From: Flavobacteriales bacterium
GTDB taxonomy: Bacteria > Bacteroidota > Bacteroidia > Flavobacteriales_F > PHOS-HE28
Direction: 5' to 3'
Assembly: GCA_016716605.1 (NCBI GenBank)
Contig: JADJWA010000001.1
Location: 1,984,001-2,048,000 of the forward strand
DNA: 64,000 nt
Shown here: in pieces, positions 32,259 through 40,565 of the stretch
Numbering within the stretch: position 1 is the first letter of the stretch
How the letters are laid out: each line of letters starts with the position of its first letter
Notes under the pieces: model-generated
What the model was told of the DNA's origin: nothing
Databases searched by the model: none
What the model saw: the letters and a program-made list of their open reading frames with translations, nothing else
Program-made: the position numbers and the translations under genes

Positions 32259-35122
32259 CAGGCTTCCACGGTCATGTACTCCTCGATCGGCGGACAGGTG
32301 CAGATGAGGTTGCGATCGCCGAAGGCATTATCTACACGGCTCACGGTGGGCCAGTATTTCCACTCGCGGTTCACCTGCGCCGGGAATGCGGCCTGCTCGC
32401 GCGAGTAGAGGTGGCTCCATTCGTTGGCGCACACTTCTTCGCTGGTGTGCGGCGCGTTCTTCAGCACGTTATCGGCCTTGTCGGCCTTGCCCTGCTCAAT
32501 GGCAGCAACCTCTTGGCGGATGCTGATCATGGCTTCGATGAATCGATCCAGCTCGGCCTTGCTCTCGCTCTCGGTGGGTTCCACCATGAGCGTCTCGGCC
32601 ACCGGGAAGCTCACGGTGGGCGCATGGAAGCCGTAATCCATCAGCCGCTTGGCTACATCGCTGACATCCACGCCGGCCGCGCGCTTGAAGTCGCGGCAAT
32701 CGAGGATCATCTCATGCGCCACCATGCCCTGGCTGCCAACGTAGAGGATGGGGTAGTGCTTCTCCAGTTTCGCGCGGAGGTAGTTCGCGTTCAGGATGGC
32801 GTAGCGCGTGGCATCGGTGAGGCCCTCGCCGCCGAGCATCTTGATGTACCCGTAACTGATCAGCAGGATGAGCGAGCTGCCCCATGGTGCAGCGCTCACG
32901 GCAGGAACGGCTTGCTCTCCGCCGGTCTTGATCACCGGATGGCCGGGCAGGAAGGGCTTCAGCTTGTCGTTCACGCAGATGGGGCCCATCCCGGGGCCGC
33001 CTCCGCCATGCGGGATCGCGAAGGTCTTGTGCAGGTTCAGGTGGCACACATCAGCGCCGATCTCACCGGGACTTGTCAGTCCCACTTGCGCATTCATGTT
33101 GGCGCCATCCATATAGACCAGCCCGCCGTTGGCGTGAATGGTGCTCGTGATCTCCTTGATGCTCTCCTCATAAACGCCGTGCGTGCTGGGGTAGGTCACC
33201 ATCAAGCAGCTCAGCGTGTCCTTGTACTGTTCGGCCTTCGTCTTCAGGTCGGCCACATCCACATGGCCTTCGCCATCGGCCTTCACCACCACCACCTGCA
33301 TGCCGGCCATGACTGCACTGGCGGGATTGGTGCCGTGCGCGCTGCTGGGGATCAGCGCGATGTTGCGGTGCTTATCGCCGCGCGCCGCGTGGTAGGCGCG
33401 GATCACCAGAAGGCCGGCGTATTCGCCTTGCGCACCGCTGTTCGGTTGCAGCGATACGGCTGTGAATCCCGTGGCCTTGGCGAGCTGTTCGCTCAGCTCC
33501 GAGAAGACCTGCTGGTAGCCCTTCACCTGTTCCACTGGCGCGAAGGGGTGGATGTAGGCCCATTCAGGCCTCGTGATGGGCCAAAGGGTGGCGGCCGCAT
33601 TCAGCTTCATGGTGCATGAGCCGAGCGGTATCATGCCATGAACGAGCGAGAAATCCTTGTTCTCCAAGCGCTTCATGTAGCGCATGAGATCGGTCTCGGA
33701 ATGGTGCGTGTTGAAGACCGGGTGCGTGAGGAAATCGCTCTTGCGCTGCAGATCGGCGGGAACGCTTGTGCTGGCGCCATTGCCAGCGCTGACAGGCGCC
33801 TTCATGCCAGCGGCCTCGGCCAGCGCAGTGATCACGTCGCTTACATCCGTAGGGCGCACTGTTTCGTCGAGGGTGATGCTCGCGTTGCTGCCCTCGTAGC
33901 GCAGGTTGATGCCCTTCGCCTCCATCGCATCGCGCAGCTTCTTCACATCCTTCACGCCAGCGAGGGTGATGGTATCGAAGTACGAGCCGTTCGCAACGGT
34001 GTAGCCGATCGCCTTCGCCGCCTCGGCCACCGAGCGCGCATGCGCGTGGACGTTTCGGGCGATGCGCTTCAAGCCTTCGGGGCCGTGATAGACCGCGTAC
34101 ATGCCGGCCATCACTGCGAGCAGCGCTTGCGCCGTGCAGATGTTGCTGGTGGCCTTGTCGCGGCGGATATGCTGCTCCCGCGTTTGCAGCGCCATGCGCA
34201 GGCCCTGCTTGCCCCGGCGATCCTGGCTCACGCCGATGATGCGGCCCGGGATCAAGCGCTTGTATTCGTCGCTGCAGCAGAAGAAGGCGGCATGCGGACC
34301 GCCGTAGCCCATGGGCACGCCGAAACGCTGGCTGTTTCCCACGCACACATCGGCGCCCCACTCGCCCGGAGGCGCAAGGAGCACAAGCGATAGCAGGTCG
34401 GCGCAGACGGCCGTCTTCACGCCAGCGGCTTTCGCCTTGCTCACCAACGCGCGGTAATCATTCACGCTGCCGTCGATCGCCGGGTATTGCAGCGCGAGGC
34501 CGAAGTAGCCATCGGCGGGGTCGAGGTCCTTCGCGTCACCAACGACGAGCTCCACGCCGATGGGCGCGCATCGGGTCTTCAGCACATCGATGTTCTGCGG
34601 GTAGAGGCCCTTGTCGGCAAAGAACCTGTGCGCGTTGGCCAGCTCCTTCGGCCGCGCGGCGTAGAGCATGTGCATGGCTTCAGCGATGGCCGTGGCCTCA
34701 TCCAGGAGCGATGCATTGGCGATGGGCAGTCCAGTGAGGTCGCTGGACATCGTCTGGAAATTCAACAGCGCTTCGAGGCGGCCCTGCGAGATCTCCGCTT
34801 GGTAGGGGGTGTAGGCCGTGTACCATCCGGGATTCTCCAGGATGTTGCGCAGGATGGGCTGCGGCACGATGGTGCCGTTGTAGCCCAAGCCGATGTAGCT
34901 GCGGTACTGCTTGTTGCCGCGGCCCAGGTCGCGCATGTGCTCGAGGTATTCCAGCTCGGTCATGGCCGGGCCCACGTCGAGCGCATTCTTCGCGCGGATG
35001 CCCTTGGGCACGGTGCGGTCGATGAGTTCATCCAACGATGACACGCCGATGGCCTTGAGCATGGCCGCGGTCTCTTCGGCGTTCGGTCCGATGTGGCGCT
35101 CCTGGTAGCTGACAACGTTCAT
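32258..35122 (-). CDS. gcvP: Glycine dehydrogenase (decarboxylating), P protein
   Basis: The PLP-dependent P protein of the glycine cleavage system. The 954-residue full-length form fuses both halves. Features: N-terminal HIGPNAEETAAML, the glycine-rich GYGGPHAAFF, and the second half with CHLNLHKTFAIPHGGGGPG, in which the lysine binds PLP. An in-frame extension to 35827 is rejected because it would run opposite to two other features and lacks homology. A TATATTCG promoter box lies 22 bases upstream. No gcvT or gcvH in the window. Confidence 0.96.
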   Translation of the reverse strand: MNVVSYQERHIGPNAEETAAMLKAIGVSSLDELIDRTVPKGIRAKNALDVGPAMTELEYLEHMRDLGRGNKQYRSYIGLGYNGTIVPQPILRNILENPGWYTAYTPYQAEISQGRLEALLNFQTMSSDLTGLPIANASLLDEATAIAEAMHMLYAARPKELANAHRFFADKGLYPQNIDVLKTRCAPIGVELVVGDAKDLDPADGYFGLALQYPAIDGSVNDYRALVSKAKAAGVKTAVCADLLSLVLLAPPGEWGADVCVGNSQRFGVPMGYGGPHAAFFCCSDEYKRLIPGRIIGVSQDRRGKQGLRMALQTREQHIRRDKATSNICTAQALLAVMAGMYAVYHGPEGLKRIARNVHAHARSVAEAAKAIGYTVANGSYFDTITLAGVKDVKKLRDAMEAKGINLRYEGSNASITLDETVRPTDVSDVITALAEAAGMKAPVSAGNGASTSVPADLQRKSDFLTHPVFNTHHSETDLMRYMKRLENKDFSLVHGMIPLGSCTMKLNAAATLWPITRPEWAYIHPFAPVEQVKGYQQVFSELSEQLAKATGFTAVSLQPNSGAQGEYAGLLVIRAYHAARGDKHRNIALIPSSAHGTNPASAVMAGMQVVVVKADGEGHVDVADLKTKAEQYKDTLSCLMVTYPSTHGVYEESIKEITSTIHANGGLVYMDGANMNAQVGLTSPGEIGADVCHLNLHKTFAIPHGGGGPGMGPICVNDKLKPFLPGHPVIKTGGEQAVPAVSAAPWGSSLILLISYGYIKMLGGEGLTDATRYAILNANYLRAKLEKHYPILYVGSQGMVAHEMILDCRDFKRAAGVDVSDVAKRLMDYGFHAPTVSFPVAETLMVEPTESESKAELDRFIEAMISIRQEVAAIEQGKADKADNVLKNAPHTSEEVCANEWSHLYSREQAAFPAQVNREWKYWPTVSRVDNAFGDRNLICTCPPIEEYMTVEA

Positions 35123-35144
35123 GGGGGTGTGCTGAAAAGCGGGG

Positions 35145-35152
35145 CGAATATA
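35145..35152 (-). promoter_or_regulatory. -7 promoter element (TATATTCG) for gcvP
   Basis: A minus-strand TAnnTTYG box ending 22 bases before the gcvP ATG. Confidence 0.5.
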
Positions 35153-35197
35153 CCCGGAGCAGGGAGCGGCTTTCGGACCTCCCTGCCGAATGGCAGA

Positions 35198-35205
35198 TAC
35201 ATTTG
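35198..35205 (+). promoter_or_regulatory. -7 promoter element (TACATTTG) for the hypothetical gene at 35216
   Basis: An exact TAnnTTTG match, only 7-10 bases before the candidate ATGs at 35213 and 35216. Divergent from the gcvP promoter; the transcript would be leaderless. Confidence 0.55.
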
Positions 35206-35215
35206 GCCACCCATG

Positions 35216-35863
35216 ATGCGGCTCCTGATCCTCTCGCTGGCCGTCGCCAGCACTTCCTTGAGCCGTGCGCAGATTGAACCTTTCCGTACTGACCGGATCC
35301 TGCTCATGAACGGGCAGATCATCGAGGCGCGCGTGCTTGGGCAGAGCACCTTCGAGGTTCGCTATGAGGAGCTCGGGCGCAATGGCAAACGGAAGGAGCG
35401 CGCGGAACCGACCGAGAGCGTCTTCAGCGTGACCGACACCCTGGGCCGCGAGAAGATCTGGTACTTCCAGGACACCGTCTTCGGCAACGAGCTCTCCATT
35501 CAGGAGATGCGGTGGTTCATCAAGGGCGAGCAGGATGCCCACAGCGGCTATAAGCCGCGCTTCGCCACCTGGGGCGGCTTCCTGGTGGGCGCCGGTGCCA
35601 GCATTGCGCTGAACCTGGAGGTGAATGCGCTCTTCCTGCCGCCGATCTATGCCGGGGCCATGGCCTTGCCGCGCGTGCATGTCACCAAAGGCTCGCTCAC
35701 CGACCCCTACCTCGAAGGCGAGCCGAACTATGCCTACGGCTATGCGAAGGTGGGCCGCACCAAGCGCGTGCTGCGCTCCTTGCTGAGCACAGCAGCCGGC
35801 ATCGCTGTGGGCGTGAGTGTGCGGCAATTCATCATCAACCCGAACCTCGAAGGCTACGATTGA
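35216..35863 (+). CDS. Exported hypothetical protein
   Basis: A 215-residue protein (MRLLILSLAVASTSLSRAQ signal peptide) with a small beta-rich domain opening FRTDRILLMNGQIIEARV, a glycine-rich stretch GGFLVGAGASIALNLEVNALFLPP and a second hydrophobic segment SLLSTAAGIAVGVSV. No family is recognised. An adjacent ATG at 35213 is the alternative start. It precedes the UbiA-like membrane gene by two bases, suggesting one transcript with it and perhaps kynU-kmo. Confidence 0.7.
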   Translation: MRLLILSLAVASTSLSRAQIEPFRTDRILLMNGQIIEARVLGQSTFEVRYEELGRNGKRKERAEPTESVFSVTDTLGREKIWYFQDTVFGNELSIQEMRWFIKGEQDAHSGYKPRFATWGGFLVGAGASIALNLEVNALFLPPIYAGAMALPRVHVTKGSLTDPYLEGEPNYAYGYAKVGRTKRVLRSLLSTAAGIAVGVSVRQFIINPNLEGYD

Positions 35864-35865
35864 CC

Positions 35866-36741
35866 ATGGAACCCGAGATCAAGAACCCGGTGCTTCGGTT
35901 CATGGTCTATGGGCATGTGGTGCTGGCGCTGGGCGCTGCATTGCAAGTGTGGTGGATCGGTGTGGAGTGGTCCGGAGACGGTTCTTGGAGTCGAAGCGCG
36001 GCGGCCTTCTTCGCGACGTTGGCCTTTTATGGCCTCGCGCGTTTGATTCGAGCGAAGGATGATGCACTGAGTGAGGTGCCGCTTTTCGTTTGGTTCCGGA
36101 GCAATGCGAAAGCGATGGGCGCAATGGCAGTGGTGGGCGCCTTGTTGGCGCTGATCCTCTTGCTTGATGAGTTGATTGAAGCGCTCGTCCACCTGTGGCC
36201 GGTGATCCTGCCGGCGCTGCTCTATGTCACCCCGCTTCGCATGGGTGGCCGGGCCATCGGCCTGCGCTCCGTGCCCGGCTTGAAATCCTTGGTCGTGGCC
36301 TGGGTGTGGGCGGCGGGCACGGTGCTGCTGGCCTCCTCCAGCCACAAGTTCAACTTGGAGCCGATCCTCATCCCGGTTTTCATCGGTTTCTATTGGGCCA
36401 TCGCCATCGCCTTCGATTGCCGCGATGCGGCAGTTGATTACCCCAGCCTTCGCACACTGCCGCAGCTGCTCGGGCCCCGCACTGCGCGAGTGCTCGCTCT
36501 GATGTTGCTGATGCCGCTGACGATGATGCTCTTGGTGAGCCTGTCATTTTCCGGTTACCCACACCCCATCGATGCACGGCCCGAAACGGATTGGTCCTTG
36601 GTGCTTCCGCTCATCGGCCTTGTTATGCCTGGCTTCCTGATCATGCGGTCGACGACCTCGCGTCATTGGTCCCATTGGCTCCTGTTGGATGCTTCCATCG
36701 CACTCATCCCCCTGCTGGCCCTGCTTGGAGGCACGCTCTGA
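35866..36741 (+). CDS. UbiA-like polytopic membrane protein
   Basis: A 291-residue protein with about eight membrane segments. The stretch YVTPLRMGGRAIGLRS followed by an aspartate-rich loop DCRDAAVDYPSLRTLPQLLG resembles the second D-rich motif of UbiA prenyltransferases. The first motif (LARLIRAKDDAL) is degenerate, as in a Bacteroidota subgroup of UbiA-like proteins, so prenyltransferase activity is doubtful. Start ATG at 35866, with a TTG two codons upstream as the alternative. It lies between the exported hypothetical gene and kynU. Confidence 0.55.
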   Translation: MEPEIKNPVLRFMVYGHVVLALGAALQVWWIGVEWSGDGSWSRSAAAFFATLAFYGLARLIRAKDDALSEVPLFVWFRSNAKAMGAMAVVGALLALILLLDELIEALVHLWPVILPALLYVTPLRMGGRAIGLRSVPGLKSLVVAWVWAAGTVLLASSSHKFNLEPILIPVFIGFYWAIAIAFDCRDAAVDYPSLRTLPQLLGPRTARVLALMLLMPLTMMLLVSLSFSGYPHPIDARPETDWSLVLPLIGLVMPGFLIMRSTTSRHWSHWLLLDASIALIPLLALLGGTL

Positions 36742-36788
36742 CGCGCATCAGCAGCCGCGCACCCTCGGATCCTAATTTGGCAGCCTGC

Positions 36789-38060
36789 ATGAACGATTTC
36801 CAGAACACGCTCGAATTCGCCCGCGCGCAGGACGCTTCCGATCCGCTGCGCGCCTTCCGCGATGAGTTCCACTTCCCGCTGAAGGATGGCCAGCCCGTCA
36901 TCTACTTCACCGGCAACTCGCTCGGGTTGCAGCCCAAAGGCGCGGCCGGCTCGCTGAAGCAAGAGCTTGATGATTGGGCCATTTTCGGCGTTGAGGGCCA
37001 CATGAAGGCCAAGCACCCGTGGTACAGCTACCACGAGGAACTCACAGCGATGACGGCGCGTCTTGTCGGCGCGAAGGAGAGCGAAGTGGTGGTGATGAAC
37101 CAGCTCACCAGCAACCTGCACTTCCTCTTGGTGAGCTTCTACCAGCCTAAAGGGAGCCGGAAGAAGATCCTCACCGAGCAGCGCCCGTTCCCGAGCGACA
37201 CGTACGCCTTCGCATCACAGATTGCTTTTCACGGCGGTGATCCCGATACCGACCTGATCGAAGTGCAGCCGCGTGCCGGTGAATACACGGTGCGCTCCGA
37301 GGACATCATCGCGCGCATCAATGAGTTGGGCGATGAACTCGCGCTCGTTTGCTTCGGTGGCGTCAACTTCTACACAGGACAAGCATTCGATATGGCGGCG
37401 ATCGCAAAGGCCGCTCACGCTGTTGGCGCATACGCTGGATACGACCTCGCGCACGCAGCCGGCAATCTGCATCTGAAGCTGAATGAGTGGAACGTTGACT
37501 TCGCCGCATGGTGCACCTACAAGTACCTGAACAGTGGTCCGGGAAGCGTTGGTGGCGCGTTCGTGCATGAAATGCATCACGGCAAAGGCCTCCCGATGTT
37601 CGCCGGTTGGTGGGGCCACGACAAGCACGAGCGGTTCAAGATGGAGCGCACCTTCAAGCCCATGAATACCGCTGAGGCGTGGCAGGTGAGCAATGCGCCG
37701 GTCTTCAGCATGGCGGTGCATCGCACGGCGCTGGAGCAATTCGATCGCGCGGGCATCGTGAACCTGCGGATGAAGAGCGAACGGCTCACCGGCTACTTGG
37801 CGTTCGTGATCGGCGAAGCCGCGAGGAGCGCTGGCGCGCATCTGGAGATCATCACCCCGAGCGATATCGCGCAGCGCGGCTGCCAATTGAGCATCGTGGC
37901 GCACGGCAAGGGGAAGGACCTGTTCCACGCCATCAGCGCGAAGGGCGTGGTGGCCGATTGGCGCGAGCCCAATGTCATTCGAGTCGCACCGGTGCCGATG
38001 TACAATTCGTTCGAGGACGTGTGGCGGTTCGGACAGATCCTCAAAGCGGCGCTTTCATGA
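36789..38060 (+). CDS. kynU: Kynureninase
   Basis: A PLP enzyme cleaving kynurenine or 3-hydroxykynurenine to anthranilate or 3-hydroxyanthranilate. The 423-residue protein has family motifs IYFTGNSLGLQPK, NFYTGQAFDM, GYDLAHAAGN and WCTYKYLNSGPG, whose lysine binds PLP. The ATG at 36789 is preferred over in-frame starts inside the upstream gene. The stop overlaps the kmo start (ATGA), so the two kynurenine steps are coupled. Confidence 0.96.
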   Translation: MNDFQNTLEFARAQDASDPLRAFRDEFHFPLKDGQPVIYFTGNSLGLQPKGAAGSLKQELDDWAIFGVEGHMKAKHPWYSYHEELTAMTARLVGAKESEVVVMNQLTSNLHFLLVSFYQPKGSRKKILTEQRPFPSDTYAFASQIAFHGGDPDTDLIEVQPRAGEYTVRSEDIIARINELGDELALVCFGGVNFYTGQAFDMAAIAKAAHAVGAYAGYDLAHAAGNLHLKLNEWNVDFAAWCTYKYLNSGPGSVGGAFVHEMHHGKGLPMFAGWWGHDKHERFKMERTFKPMNTAEAWQVSNAPVFSMAVHRTALEQFDRAGIVNLRMKSERLTGYLAFVIGEAARSAGAHLEIITPSDIAQRGCQLSIVAHGKGKDLFHAISAKGVVADWREPNVIRVAPVPMYNSFEDVWRFGQILKAALS

Positions 38061-39403
38061 AGAACATCACCATCGTCGGCGGAGGATTGGTCGGCAGCCT
38101 CCTGGCCGTGTTCCTGGCCAAGCGCGGGCACAAGGTCAACGTGTTCGAGCGGAGGGCCGATCCGCGCAAGAGCAACGTGTATGCGGGTCGAAGCATCAAC
38201 CTGGTGGTGAGCCACCGCGGATGGACCGCGTTGAAGGCCGCCGGTGTGCATGGGGCCGTTGAGCGCATCGTGGTGCCCGTGCATGCCCGCATGACGCACG
38301 ACCACGACGGCAAGCTCACGCGACTGCCCTACAGCATCGACGAGCGCGCCATCCACAGCGTGAGCCGCGGCGAGTTGAACAAGGTGATGCTCAGCGAAGC
38401 GGAGAGATTCCCCAACGTGAAGCTCCATTTCGAGCACCGCTGCACCAGCGTGAATCTCGAGACGGGCACCTGCACCTTCCACAACGAGGCCACGGGCGAA
38501 GCGAGCGCTGTGTCTGCTGATGTGGTCTTCGGTAGCGATGGCGCGCCCAGCGCGGTGCGACAGGAATTCATGAAGCACCGCTTCACCTTCAGCCAGACCT
38601 ACATCGAGCACGATTACAAGGAGATCGCCTTCGCGCCGAATGCGGATGGCACGCCGCGCATGGATCCGCATTGCCTGCACATCTGGCCGCGCCGCTGGTT
38701 CATGATGATGGGCCTCGCCAACACCGACGGCGGATTCACGGGGACGCTCTTCATGCCGCACGAGGGCGAATACTCCTTCGACCGCATCAAGGGCGAGGAC
38801 GACCTGAAGCGCTTCTTCGAGGAACACTTCCGCGATGCCATCCCCATGCTGCCCGATCTCGCCGAGCAGTACTTCCGCAACCCGCAGAGCAACCTGGCCA
38901 TCATCCGCTGCTCGCCATGGACATACAAGGACAAGGTGGCGCTGATCGGCGATGCCGCGCACGCCATCGTGCCCTTCTATGGCGAAGGCATGAACGCGGG
39001 CTACGAGGATTGCAAGGTGCTCAACGACCTGCTCAACCAGCACGGCGACGACAACTGGGGGACCGTTCTCGACGCTTACCACAAGGCTCGCAAGCCCAAC
39101 GGCGACGCCATCGCGGACCTCTCGCTGCGCAATTTCGTGGAGATGCGCGACCTGGTCGCCGACCCGAAGTTCATCTTGCGCAAGAAGATCGAAGGCCACC
39201 TGCAAGCGAAGCATCCGGACAAGTGGCTCCCGCTCTACAGCCAGGTGAAGTTCAGCGACATCGGCTACAAGACAGCATGGGATGAAGGCCTACGACATGA
39301 TCGCATCATGGAGCAGGTGCTGGCGATGCCGGGCATCGAGGAGAAATGGGAGAGCGAGGAGGTGGAGAAAGTGGCGTTGGGGTTGTTTGAGTTCAAGGCC
39401 TGA
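38057..39403 (+). CDS. kmo: Kynurenine 3-monooxygenase
   Basis: An FAD monooxygenase hydroxylating kynurenine on the way to 3-hydroxyanthranilate and NAD. The 448-residue protein has the dinucleotide motif IVGGGLVGSLLAV (5-17), the DG motif GSDGAPSAVRQ, and GDAAHAIVPFYGEGMNAGYED near the C-terminus. With kynU overlapping upstream, this supplies two steps of tryptophan degradation or de novo NAD synthesis in a bacterium. Tryptophan dioxygenase and 3-hydroxyanthranilate dioxygenase are not in the window. Confidence 0.96.
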   Translation: MKNITIVGGGLVGSLLAVFLAKRGHKVNVFERRADPRKSNVYAGRSINLVVSHRGWTALKAAGVHGAVERIVVPVHARMTHDHDGKLTRLPYSIDERAIHSVSRGELNKVMLSEAERFPNVKLHFEHRCTSVNLETGTCTFHNEATGEASAVSADVVFGSDGAPSAVRQEFMKHRFTFSQTYIEHDYKEIAFAPNADGTPRMDPHCLHIWPRRWFMMMGLANTDGGFTGTLFMPHEGEYSFDRIKGEDDLKRFFEEHFRDAIPMLPDLAEQYFRNPQSNLAIIRCSPWTYKDKVALIGDAAHAIVPFYGEGMNAGYEDCKVLNDLLNQHGDDNWGTVLDAYHKARKPNGDAIADLSLRNFVEMRDLVADPKFILRKKIEGHLQAKHPDKWLPLYSQVKFSDIGYKTAWDEGLRHDRIMEQVLAMPGIEEKWESEEVEKVALGLFEFKA

Positions 39404-39413
39404 CCTTGGTATC

Positions 39414-39777
39414 ATGAATTGGATTCACGGTCTATCGCTGGTGGTGGCGCTCTTTGTTGGGGCGATACTACTCTTGATGGTGCGCGATACTGAAGTGCAA
39501 AAGCGCATGTTCCGGAGGTATGTGAAGCAGTTGGAAAGTGAAGGAAGCATCAGCAAGCGAGTGACTTGGGGAGAGATGAAGTACGGTTTTTTTCATTCTC
39601 CCAGCGTGGTTCTACCGCTTTCCCGACCCGGCGACTAGGCCGGACGTGTATTCATACGCGGAGCTTCGGGAAATCCGGGAAAACGTCGCGCGAAACTGGA
39701 AGGTCATTGCCTGGCTTGCGCCTGCTTTCCTCGTGCTTGTCTGCATCGCCTTCTGGCCGGTGATGCGCCTTATCTGA
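39414..39777 (+). pseudogene. Small two-helix membrane protein interrupted by a T7 homopolymer frameshift
   Basis: From the ATG at 39414 the frame reads MNWIHGLSLVVALFVGAILL... through GEMKYGFF and then leaves frame, stopping at 39638. Removing one base from the run of seven T at 39587-39593 restores a continuous frame (GFFILPAWFYRFPDPATRP...) ending at 39777. The product would be about 120 residues with an N-terminal membrane helix and a C-terminal one (VIAWLAPAFLVLVCIAFW). The second half has sensible composition, so the frame was recently or still is used. Options: sequencing error, mutation, or transcriptional slippage at the T run. No known family. Confidence 0.7.
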
Positions 39778-39796
39778 GTTCCTATTTGCGCGTCCA

Positions 39797-39804
39797 TACA
39801 TTTG
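39797..39804 (+). promoter_or_regulatory. -7 promoter element (TACATTTG) for the antitoxin gene
   Basis: An exact TAnnTTTG match 16 bases before the antitoxin ATG, partly within the dyad TCCA-N6-TGGA (39793-39806). Confidence 0.55.
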
Positions 39805-39806
39805 GA

Positions 39807-39818
39807 CAACCTAGGTTG
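39807..39818. promoter_or_regulatory. Perfect 12-base palindrome CAACCTAGGTTG, likely TA autoregulation operator
   Basis: Lies between the -7 box and the antitoxin start codon (39821). Position and symmetry fit a binding site for a toxin-antitoxin complex repressing its own promoter. Confidence 0.5.
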
Positions 39819-39820
39819 CC

Positions 39821-40189
39821 ATGACCACCGCCGCGCTCAAGATGAAGATCAAGGCTTTGATCGATAAGGAGCAAGATGCATGCAAACTGGAGCTGGCATA
39901 TCGGATACTGACGGAGGATGCGACTGTTGTATCCGAGCCCGTTGCTGCTTATGGCAAACCGGTTGCAGCAAAGGCTAAGTCAGCGGGTGCCGCTTCAACG
40001 GCGAGCAGCATGCGTGATGCAGTGGCAGTTTCCGAGCGTGAGTTCGCCGCTGGCAAGGGTATTCCATTGAGCCGGTTCGAGAAGCAGATGGATTCCGCGC
40101 TGGATGAGTTGTTCCCAGTCACGAACAAGAAGGCTAAAGCGCGTTCCAAGCGAGCACCAATCGCCGACACGAAGCGCGCGCAGAAATGA
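39821..40189 (+). CDS. Putative antitoxin of a RelE/ParE-type module
   Basis: A 122-residue protein. The N-terminal helical part (MTTAALKMKIKALIDKEQDACKL) resembles short antitoxins of Bacteroidota, followed by an Ala/Lys-rich linker and a C-terminal helix with SEREFAAGKGIPLSRFEKQM, a typical toxin-binding tail, and a basic end. The stop overlaps the toxin start (ATGA). The family is not firmly assigned; the call relies on gene order and the upstream palindrome. Confidence 0.7.
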   Translation: MTTAALKMKIKALIDKEQDACKLELAYRILTEDATVVSEPVAAYGKPVAAKAKSAGAASTASSMRDAVAVSEREFAAGKGIPLSRFEKQMDSALDELFPVTNKKAKARSKRAPIADTKRAQK

Positions 40190-40464
40190 AGGTGATCGTT
40201 TCGCCGGAGGCGATGCGGCGCTTCCGCGAGTCGCTGTCGATCTATCGGACATACATGACGCGCCGTGAAGTTGCCAAGCGTGTCGCAGAAGTGAAGACAA
40301 TTCTTCGATACATCGGCGATCACCCTGGCTACGGCGCCTATGAGGATCTCCTCGCGATTCCAGAGGATGGCATTCGATACAGAAGAGCGATTGCGGGGAA
40401 GTTCAAGGTCATCTATCGGGTGGTACGTGGAACGATTCAGGTCTCGGACATTTTCGATGCGTGA
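40186..40464 (+). CDS. RelE/ParE-family toxin
   Basis: A 92-residue protein of the RelE/ParE plasmid-stabilisation fold: SPEAMRRFRESLSIY near the N-terminus, a short helical region, then the family-typical IPEDGIRYRRAIAGKFKVIYRVVRGTIQVSDIFDA, where KFKVIYRV and the C-terminal IFD pattern are hallmarks. RelE toxins cut mRNA at the ribosome; ParE poisons gyrase. Which applies is unclear. It overlaps the antitoxin. Confidence 0.85.
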   Translation: MKVIVSPEAMRRFRESLSIYRTYMTRREVAKRVAEVKTILRYIGDHPGYGAYEDLLAIPEDGIRYRRAIAGKFKVIYRVVRGTIQVSDIFDA

Positions 40465-40565
40465 CAGCATCCTCGGCGCATGAAAGGATGATCCCCACAC
40501 CCCCGCGTTCACACTTTCGCGCCTCTTAGCGCGTTCTTCCGCAGCGCACCGTGCCACCTTCGTCC

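Noticed and set aside
35123..35827. N-terminal extension of gcvP by 235 codons
   Set aside because: It would run antisense to the exported protein at 35216 and lacks similarity; the ATG at 35122 gives the usual GcvP start.
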